A stretch of DNA of 64,000 bases from Chaetoceros tenuissimus. Taxonomy: Eukaryota; Bacillariophyta; Thalassiosirophyceae; Chaetocerotales; Chaetocerotaceae. Both the position numbers and the translations under genes were made by a program. The notes under the pieces were generated by a model, which was not told the DNA's origin, did not search any database, and saw nothing but the letters and a program-made list of their open reading frames with translations. The stretch lies in NCBI GenBank assembly GCA_021927905.1, contig BLLK01000038.1, forward strand, positions 2,046,001-2,110,000, read 5' to 3'. Below are positions 56,950 through 64,000 of the stretch, in pieces (the first letter of the stretch is position 1; the number at the start of each line of letters is the position of its first letter).

Positions 56950-57377
56950 ACCGTACTCAATTCTACATATAATATGTATCTACATATAATATGTATCAAA
57001 ATGTGCACTAAAAGAAATTATGATTACACCTATCTCAGGTATCTTTCAATCAATGGTGTCAATTCGATTATTCTCAATGACGTACTAATCTGTCCATTAT
57101 CTGTGTATGAGCAGTGGGATTTAAACGCTTAAGACCACTCTAAAACCACTCATTCATTTACACAAAAAAAGCAAATGTCAATAATGTACGTACGTACACA
57201 AGATGAAGTACAGTCAGTTAAAGCAAAAGCCACGAAAGTATACGTAGCCGTCACATACACACAACAGAATATTATATTTTCAAATTACAGAAATCTAAAT
57301 ATAACCGACCCTTCTACTTTCTTCTACTCATAATCTTGAGTTACTTCAACAGCTGCAGTAGATTTTATGTCAACAAA
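56950..57377. other. Upstream region of receptor copy C
   Basis: About 430 bases. A short direct repeat of ACATATAATATGTATC near 56964-56997. From about 57180 it closely matches the region upstream of copy A (GTACGTACACAAGATGAAGT, CACACAACAGAATATTA), so promoter and gene were copied together. Confidence 0.6.
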
Positions 57378-58922
57378 ATGCGCGAATCTTCAAAAAATTG
57401 GCTAGAGAATAATGCAAACAATACAGGTCAACATAGTCAAGACTACTTCTACTACTCAGAAGAAGCTGCTGTTATGACTATCACTTCAGGATCACTGTCA
57501 ACAATGTCGTCGTTGTTGATTATTCTAATTATTCTACGATCCAGGACCAAACTTACATCGTCCTATCATCGCATCATGCTTTTCATGAGTATTTCAGATA
57601 TATTTGCATCAGTACCCATTACTCTTGCGACACTGCCGATGCCGTCGGATGTATTATATCCATTCGCTACCTTAGCAATGGGAAATATGAAAACCTGCTC
57701 AGCGCAAGCATTCTTTATTATACTTGGTCAAGTATGTGCAGTACTCTCAAATGTGATATTGAATTTATATTATCTTTTGAAATTCCGTTACAACAAAAGC
57801 GACGATTTTATCAAAAAGAAGTTAGAGCCAGTAGGATACACACTATCTGTTATTATTGGGCTTACCAGTGCAGCTGTCGCTTTAGCGTTCAATATGCTGA
57901 ACCCAACTCCATATGTGCCGTTTTGTTTCGCAGGATCATATCCATTTGACTGTCTGATGGATGACGAGGTGGAATGTATTGCGGGGAGAGTATCGCAAAA
58001 GGAAGAAACAATCTTCAAGATTATTTATTTGAGTATCATTGGGTGTGCTTTCTTTGCTGTTCTCATATCAATGGTATTGGTGATTTTGTCTGTTTTCAAA
58101 ACTAGGAGAGACTCGAGAAAAAGGAAAGAAGAAATGCAGAGAAAAGGAAGAAATGCAGGTACCGCTTCTTCGGAGAGACAATATTACGATGATGTCATAA
58201 CACCAGAAACAAGTAACCCAGCCAATGCTCTCGAATTGGGCGAAGACAGGAATTTGGAAAATACCAATTCTGTGATGAAAGTTGCTTTGATGTATATTAT
58301 GGCTTTCTTTTTAACTTGGATATGGTCAATCATCGCTGTTGCCGCTGGTTCATTTAGTAATTGGGGAAATATATTATGGATTGTTCTAGACAGAGCCAAG
58401 CCGATATTCAATCCAGCGCAAGGACTTTTCAATTTATTTATTTTTGTATACAACAAAGTGCATATTCTACGAAAAGGATCAACTGAGGCAATGTCATTTT
58501 GCGAAGCATTGAAAATAGTTATTACCAAACCAAAGGAAGTACCTGAGTTTCTGATACCAAGCTTAGATATGGTTGACTTGGATATCCGCACGAAAAGACA
58601 AGAGAGAAAGGACCTTGAGCGTAGCCACGAAATGATTGAGCGAGATATGGCCGAAGATCAACGTATCAATGATGAAATGATTGAGCAAGATCAGGATCTC
58701 TCTTTTCCAAATTCATCTTCCTCTGAATTTATAAGCATTGATACACCATCCATTCAAATGTCAGCTGCAGTTTCTTCGTATGGATTTGAGGAAAGGGCAT
58801 TGGACAAAGATGTCTTTCTATCGGAGGATCTATCCATAGAAAGCTCAAAACATATGCCATATTACCTCCAAAAGAATTCATCCTCATCTTTGAGCGAGTC
58901 AGAATATAGTAGCTTAAAATGA
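57378..58922 (+). CDS. GPCR-like receptor, triplicated family, copy C
   Basis: 514 residues starting MRESSKNWLENNANNTGQH. TM1 to TM5 are nearly identical to copies A and B. It differs in the third inner loop, which has an insertion (KGRNAGTASSERQYYDDVIT), in TM6 (MYIMAFFLTWIWSIIAV) and after it (LWIVLDRAKPIFNPAQGLFN). The tail carries HEMIERD and NDEMIEQDQD, then ISIDTPSIQMSAAVSS as in copy A. Mixing of A-like and B-like tail features (STEAMSFCEALK as in B, ISIDTPSIQMSAAVSS as in A) suggests gene conversion between copies. Its minus-strand partner is the complete Ser-rich gene, 91 bases away at the stops. Confidence 0.86.
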   Translation: MRESSKNWLENNANNTGQHSQDYFYYSEEAAVMTITSGSLSTMSSLLIILIILRSRTKLTSSYHRIMLFMSISDIFASVPITLATLPMPSDVLYPFATLAMGNMKTCSAQAFFIILGQVCAVLSNVILNLYYLLKFRYNKSDDFIKKKLEPVGYTLSVIIGLTSAAVALAFNMLNPTPYVPFCFAGSYPFDCLMDDEVECIAGRVSQKEETIFKIIYLSIIGCAFFAVLISMVLVILSVFKTRRDSRKRKEEMQRKGRNAGTASSERQYYDDVITPETSNPANALELGEDRNLENTNSVMKVALMYIMAFFLTWIWSIIAVAAGSFSNWGNILWIVLDRAKPIFNPAQGLFNLFIFVYNKVHILRKGSTEAMSFCEALKIVITKPKEVPEFLIPSLDMVDLDIRTKRQERKDLERSHEMIERDMAEDQRINDEMIEQDQDLSFPNSSSSEFISIDTPSIQMSAAVSSYGFEERALDKDVFLSEDLSIESSKHMPYYLQKNSSSSLSESEYSSLK

Positions 58923-59013
58923 TCAATCTAATTATAAAGATCTTACGTTCAGTTATGTCTACATCGTCTCATGGATAATCGTCTCATTGTTAATGGTACT
59001 CTCAAGTCTTAAT

Positions 59014-60660
59014 TCAGCTTAAGGACTCATCGTCAAATTCCATCACCAAAGAGCGCTTGACAGGGGCAGTGATTGTTTTAGGAATTGAAATAGATGTAGG
59101 ATACGAGGCACCATCGATATTCTTTTCAAATACTTCTAGACCAATATAATCGCTCCCACTGATACTCATTTCATCTTTATCCTCACTGTCGACGCTACTA
59201 CCACTCTCACTATCTTGACTCTCTTCATCTTCTTCCACAAGCAAGTTCAAGTTTTGAAGGTGATTATCAATTTCAACATGTGCATGGACAAGAAGCATGG
59301 TAAGAGCAGTAATGATGTTGACATCATTTTCACGTTCTTCCTCCTCAAATTGCTTCAATAGTTGTTTGGTCGAAGGTAAATAGTATAACTCCTTGGAGGG
59401 AGCAAACCGGTTGGATTCGCTCGAGCGTGATGAGTTACTGTCGTCACTAGAATCACTCGAGCTTGAGCTACTACTTGACATCATACAATCATTGTCGCTG
59501 CTACATGTGTCAGAGCAAAATTTTTTAAATGGAGCACAACCAGATAAAAAGCATGAGTCAGAAGTCTTCTTGTCAACACCAAGGAAGTTAAGTAGATCCT
59601 CATCGAAGGAATGTAGATAGAACAAATCCTTCAACTTTTTCTTCCTTTCCCCATTCATCATATCCAACATTCCTTCCTCCATCAAGATATGCCATTCCTT
59701 TTGTTGATCATATCCCTCGATAAGTTTGGTAATCAACTCTGATACTAAATTTCCAAATTCCATTTCCTCTTGAATTAGAGCACAATAAGTTTGAATATAT
59801 TGACAATCATGTTCGTTTGAAAAAGAAACCAGGAATGATTTCAATTCATTCTGAGATTCTTGAAATAAAGTTTGGATAGTATCAACGAATTGGCGAATAC
59901 TATCTATATGAGTATTTGATGCAGTTCCTTTCATTTTACTTGTCGTGTCCAAAGAATCACTTGAGCTTGAGTTACTATCTCTCAATCCAATACTGAGGAT
60001 AGAGTCACTTGAGCTTGAGTTACTATCTCTCAATCCAATACTGATGATAGAATCACTTGAGCTTGAGTTACTATCTCTCAATCCAATACTGATGATAGAA
60101 TCACTTGAGCTTGAGTTACTATCTCTCAACCCAAGACTGATGATAGAGCTACTTGAGCCTGAGTTACTATCTCTCAACCCAAGACTGATGATAGAGCTAC
60201 TTGAGCTTGAGTTACTATCTCGCAACCCAAGACTGATGATAGAGCTACTTGAGCTTGAGTTACTATCTCGCAACCCAAGACTGATGATAGAATCACTTGA
60301 GCTTGAGTTACTATCTCTCAACCCAAGACTGAGGATAGAATCACTTGAGCTTGAGTTACTATCTCGCAACCCAATACTGAGGATAGAGCTACTTGAGCTT
60401 GAGTTACTATCTCTCAATCCAATACTGAGGATAGAGCTACTTGAGCTTGAGTTACTATCTCTCAACCCAAGACTGATGATAGAGCTACTTGAGCTTGAGT
60501 TACTATCTCGCAACCCAATACTGAGGATAGAGCTACTTGAGCTTGAGTTACTATCTCGCAACCCAAGACTGATGATAGAGCTACTTGAGCTTGAGTTACT
60601 ATCTCGCTTTCCAACACTGAGGATAGAATCACTTGAGCTTGAGTTACTATCACTAAACAT
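59014..60660 (-). CDS. Ser-rich acidic repeat protein, copy C (complete)
   Basis: 548 residues, the only intact member of the trio. Residues 1 to about 240 are 15 units of a 16-residue repeat RDSNSSSSSSIISLGL, with S/D and I/L variants. A helical region follows (DSIRQFVDTIQTLFQESQNE, YCALIQEEMEFGNLVSELIT), then a short acidic Ser block, APSKELYYLPSTKQLLKQFE, LLVEEDEESQDSESGSS and the C-terminus DDIGLEVFEKNIDGASYP to FDDESLS. No signal peptide or membrane segment, so probably intracellular. I do not recognise the family. Position as the convergent partner of a receptor in all three duplications suggests co-duplication and perhaps a linked function, but linkage alone does not prove it. Confidence 0.8.
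   Translation of the reverse strand: MFSDSNSSSSDSILSVGKRDSNSSSSSSIISLGLRDSNSSSSSSILSIGLRDSNSSSSSSIISLGLRDSNSSSSSSILSIGLRDSNSSSSSSILSIGLRDSNSSSSDSILSLGLRDSNSSSSDSIISLGLRDSNSSSSSSIISLGLRDSNSSSSSSIISLGLRDSNSGSSSSIISLGLRDSNSSSSDSIISIGLRDSNSSSSDSIISIGLRDSNSSSSDSILSIGLRDSNSSSSDSLDTTSKMKGTASNTHIDSIRQFVDTIQTLFQESQNELKSFLVSFSNEHDCQYIQTYCALIQEEMEFGNLVSELITKLIEGYDQQKEWHILMEEGMLDMMNGERKKKLKDLFYLHSFDEDLLNFLGVDKKTSDSCFLSGCAPFKKFCSDTCSSDNDCMMSSSSSSSSDSSDDSNSSRSSESNRFAPSKELYYLPSTKQLLKQFEEEERENDVNIITALTMLLVHAHVEIDNHLQNLNLLVEEDEESQDSESGSSVDSEDKDEMSISGSDYIGLEVFEKNIDGASYPTSISIPKTITAPVKRSLVMEFDDESLS
59950..60660 (-). repeat. 48-bp coding tandem repeat, 15 units
   Basis: Units such as GAGCTACTTGAGCTTGAGTT followed by ACTATCTCGCAACCCAAGAC on the plus strand repeat every 48 bases without frame loss. 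They encode the 16-residue Ser-rich repeat of the gene above. Copies B and A lack the array or keep only a trace, so it expanded in copy C or was lost in the others. Confidence 0.93.
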
Positions 60661-61152
60661 TATGATTGTAAGAGTAATATCAATAGTATTACCGGATGTA
60701 TCTGCCTCTTGGCTGTCTTGTCTTTTTTGATATCATATGATGAGTGTTTGTTTCAACAATCGCTGCTTTCCAACGAACAAGATTTGAATTCAAAAAGTTG
60801 GCGGACTCATAGGCATTCTCGTATCGCATTACCTTTGACTGACTACACTCCAATGTACCATACTCTCTCTTTCAGAGTAAAAGGCAACCAAAATTTCATT
60901 TCACAGGCAAATACTCCTCTCATTTTGAATCAACAGAATGCAATTCCATTATTTTCGCAAGAGAAGCTCATTCTTACTGTCAATTCAATCGTGTCTGAGT
61001 CGTCACTGCTACAGATCAATCAGGAAGCATCCTTTACGAGTAACCTTACTTGATATGTTATTGAAACACAACACATCTCGAGTCTGCATTTCTCTTGCAT
61101 AAATAATTCAAATCAAGAAGCACCAAATATATAAAAGAAACACAACTAAAAA
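60661..61152. other. Divergent promoter region
   Basis: 492 bases between the start of the Ser-rich gene (minus) and the beta-propeller gene (plus). A 114-codon frame on the plus strand at 60709-61053 has no recognisable feature and no family resemblance; I do not call it a gene. Confidence 0.45.
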
Positions 61153-63950
61153 ATGATGAAAGAAGGAGATAACAACTCTCTTCCAAGTGATGAAGCCGAA
61201 GCATTACAGGATACAGAAGCTCAAGAACTTTCCATTGAAATGAGTTTTGAAGACACTTCTCCTCCTCCCGTCTCTAAGGAACTTGCCTCCCTCGTCAATC
61301 AGTCCAATGATCAAGATACACCCGTACCTCCTTCCAATGTGAAAAAGGCTGGTGCTGTGGTACTCTTTGTCGCATGTTTTGCAGCACTCTTTGGAGGATT
61401 GGCAACACTCGACTCCAACAAGTCTACCTCGTCTGCTTCGACTGATCCGGACTTTGTATTTCCAGGAACACTCAATACCAACCGTTTAAACTATATTTCA
61501 GCAGAATCTCTAGCGCCGTATGAGGATTGTGTTGACCTTCAAGAAGATTTACAAGAAGCGATTGAATTATTGGGAAATATTACGATTGATCAATTGGCCT
61601 ATCGTCATTATCATTCGTGGATATCTATATTGTGCAGAGGAGGAGGAGATGATTGTTACGAACAGTATGATGACTTTTTAATTACGGAATTTAAATTTGA
61701 ACCGGGTGTGATTATGGAATCGGCTTCGGAATTTGCCTTTTCCGATCCATCTCCGGATGCTGCTTCAGATTCTTCTGCTTCCGATGCGGCTCCAGCTGAT
61801 ACAGAAACTACAGAGACGGACTTTGGAACCAATAATCAAGTTCAAGGAGTAGATGAAGCAGATCTTGTCAAATCAGATGGAGACTATATTTATGCAGCGT
61901 ATGGCAATCAAGTTAAAATTTGGAGAAAGGATGGGAATCATACCCTTGTCAAACCCATTATTATTCCAGAAGAAGACGATGATGGTATTGGGATTTGTGA
62001 TGCTAAAAAGGGGCCTTATTACCCATATTATCCAAAGCCAGAAGTTATTGCCTTTGCACAAGATACTACTTTGCCTGATAATTCTACACAAGAAGAAGAA
62101 GTGGAATACTGTTATGATCGGGCTCATAGCTACTGGTATGCCTGGTGGTATGATCCTACCCCCATCAAGATTCAAGGTCTCATGCTTCATCAAGATCGAC
62201 TTGTAGTCATTGCTTCGTCCGATTATACCCTCAAGGCGAATGGACAAGATGCTCAAAAGTACTTGGCAAATGATAAACAGACTCGTGTTTTCATTTATGA
62301 CATTTCTAAAAATGTAGATGGAGTCCCTAATATGGATCTTGTATTGAGAAAAGATTTACAAGGAAAGTTTCAAACTGGTAGATCTATTGAAGAAGCGGGG
62401 CATATTGTTACTCATTCCAATGTTGCTTTGGAGCCTATGTTGCGTAGAACTCTTCATCCATTGGGGGATAACAAGGATATCCTTTATGGTTTGAATGAGA
62501 CAGAGTATCGCGAGGCTGCATATCAAGTCTTGATGGATAACGTGGAAGACATTGCATATGGTTTGACTCTAGAGCTTGCGTACTTGTTTGGTGTAGATGA
62601 GACAGATTGTACCAAGCTTTCCAAAGTTGCTCTCATGCTCAAGCAGGCGGAAGGAAACACTGATGTGCTACCTACCTTTACTACAAGTTCCATCCTGAAA
62701 AAGTTGACAGCTGTGCATTCGTTTGATATCTTACAAGCTCCAACTGTTGAAGAGAATGCTACTCCACATCTAGGGACGAGTTCCTCTGCAATCTTCTTCT
62801 CTGCTCCATCCTACACGAACAATGTCTATGCATCCACTACCAAGATTGTGGTTGCTGGAGACACTTATGTCCAAAACGCGACCACAGGTGATTACGACGA
62901 GCATACTATCTTGCTAGTGTACGATCTTGACGGTACTACTTCTACTCCAATCTCTATTGGAGATGTTCCAGGATCACTTTTGAATCAGTTTAGCATGGAT
63001 CATGCCCTAGTAGATGGAGTAGATTACCTCAGAGTTGCCACAACCTCATGGGGGAAATGGGGATGGATAGAAGAGGAAGAGAGATGGGGACAAACAGTCT
63101 TGTCAGAGAGTCAGGTATCTGTGTTGAAAATGGATACTGCAAATGGTGTTATGGAAATTGTTGGACAACAAAAGGAGATTGGACTCGGAGAACGTATCTT
63201 TGCTTGTAGATTCTATGGAGACAAGGCCTATGTTGTAACATTCCGTCAAATTGATCCATTCTACACTTTAAATATGGTAAGTATGCCCTTGTCTATTTTG
63301 AATAAACCTTGATTTCTCTTACAATCACTCACACTCTCTCACCATTCCCTTAGACCGATCCAACAAACCCTTTCATTGCAGGAGAGCTCAAGATTCCAGG
63401 ATTTTCCAATTACCTCCATCCAGTTACTGATAACCTCATTCTTTCCATCGGTCGTGCAGCAACTGACGAAGGGAGACAACTTGGCCTCAAGATTGAACTT
63501 TTCAACGTGACTAATTTCACACATCCAGAGTCTGTGAATGTATTTATTGAAGATGATGATTCTGCTGGAAGCGATGCACAATTCGATCATAGGGCATTTC
63601 GTTACCTCACCGAGTCGCAGTTATTGATTGTTCCTTTGAATGTCAACGCATACTGTGGATGGAAAGATTCTTTCGACGGATTTGTAGTATACGACGTTGA
63701 TTGGACCAAAGACTTTAGTAAAAAGTTCAACATTTCACACATTGATGGATATGACTTGTGTGGATGTTGGAGTGAATATACTTTGTCTCCAAGAAGTTTG
63801 GTATTCGAGGGTGATGTCATGACTCTTAAGGGCCATAGTGTGAAGAGCACTGATTTGGATGATGGAGAAGAGTATTGGTCTTTTGAGGTCGATGATGGTT
63901 TGAGTAAGGATGACTGCAATTATTGGTATCCTATGCCAATGGTATTTTAA
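61153..63950 (+). CDS. Membrane-anchored beta-propeller domain protein
   Basis: Two exons, 61153-63276 and 63354-63950, with a 77-nt intron (GTAAGT donor, CCTTAG acceptor); 906 residues. An acidic N-terminus is followed by one membrane segment (AGAVVLFVACFAALFGGLA, about residues 66-84), giving a type II protein. A short low-complexity Ser/Ala/Asp stretch precedes the signature TNNQVQGVDEADLVKSDGDY, which marks the family of secreted C-terminal beta-propeller proteins (Pfam Beta_propel, COG4880) known from bacteria and archaea. Blade-like strands follow to the end (ILLVYDLDGT, DYLRVATTSW, YVVTFRQIDP, LKIPGFSNYLHP, YWSFEV). The function of the family is unknown; the propeller probably faces the lumen or outside. 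A prokaryotic origin by transfer is possible, but it has an intron here. Confidence 0.85.
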
Positions 63951-64000
63951 TTCAGATTACATTAAAGAAACAAAAGAGAAACAGAATATTGCAGAACAAA

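Noticed and set aside
59945-60730. 261-codon plus-strand frame of LELELLSLNPRLMIE repeats
   Set aside because: Opposite-strand reading of the 48-bp Ser-repeat array; the minus-strand frame joins a family-conserved protein.
60709-61053. 114-codon plus-strand frame between the Ser-rich and beta-propeller genes
   Set aside because: No domain or signal and no paralogue; the region is a short divergent promoter.

Overview
The window looks like nuclear DNA of a diatom or a closely related plastid-bearing stramenopile. It is AT-rich, has compact intergenic spacers and short GT-AG introns (about 43-111 nt, mostly GTAAGT/GTGAGT donors). Two genes, a CobW GTPase and a CYP97-type P450, start with bipartite plastid presequences carrying the diatom 'AF' cleavage motif (SQAF-TFP and GQAF-TPTF). 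I do not name a species.

Layout. 1-1225: 3' part of a 7TM GPCR-like gene. 1309-4852: an apparently complete PIF/Harbinger-type transposon with 41-bp TIRs, a 3-bp TSD and two convergent genes. 5441-8130: an RCC1-BTB gene and an unknown gene. 8376-11393: a secreted PT-rich protein built from a tandem array of 36-nt micro-exons, each duplicated together with its ~101-nt intron. 12218-19363: Rab geranylgeranyltransferase alpha, two paralogous TPR genes, a MITE with internal minisatellites and a GPCR-like gene. 20055-27824: hydratase-2 (MaoC), plastid CobW GTPase, a GPCR-like gene, a CYP97 P450 and a secreted EF-hand protein. 28014-30669: three tandem KCTD-like BTB genes, the middle one dead. 30950-35858: a PC-esterase-like membrane protein, a TOM1-like 7TM protein and a GPCR-like gene. 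36804-44459: a 7.7-kb TTAA-flanked DNA transposon with a multi-exon transposase and two accessory genes; a very young, internally deleted Copia remnant sits inside its transposase gene. 45352-48782: a GPCR tail relic, a pirin and a PDZ-like protein. 49311-60660: a tandem triplication of a gene pair, a GPCR-like receptor on + and a Ser-rich acidic protein on - lying tail to tail, with decayed Cys-rich and PDZ-like genes between copies A and B. 61153-63950: a membrane-anchored beta-propeller protein.

Themes. Local tandem duplication dominates: eight GPCR-like loci (seven receptors and one relic), three BTB, two TPR, three Ser-rich genes, and duplication at exon scale in the PT-rich gene. Several duplicates are decaying, often by single-base frame slips; some lie at homopolymers, so assembly error should be excluded. 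The most unusual object is the micro-exon array, where copy number of a 12-residue repeat is set by exon-intron units that are all phase 0.
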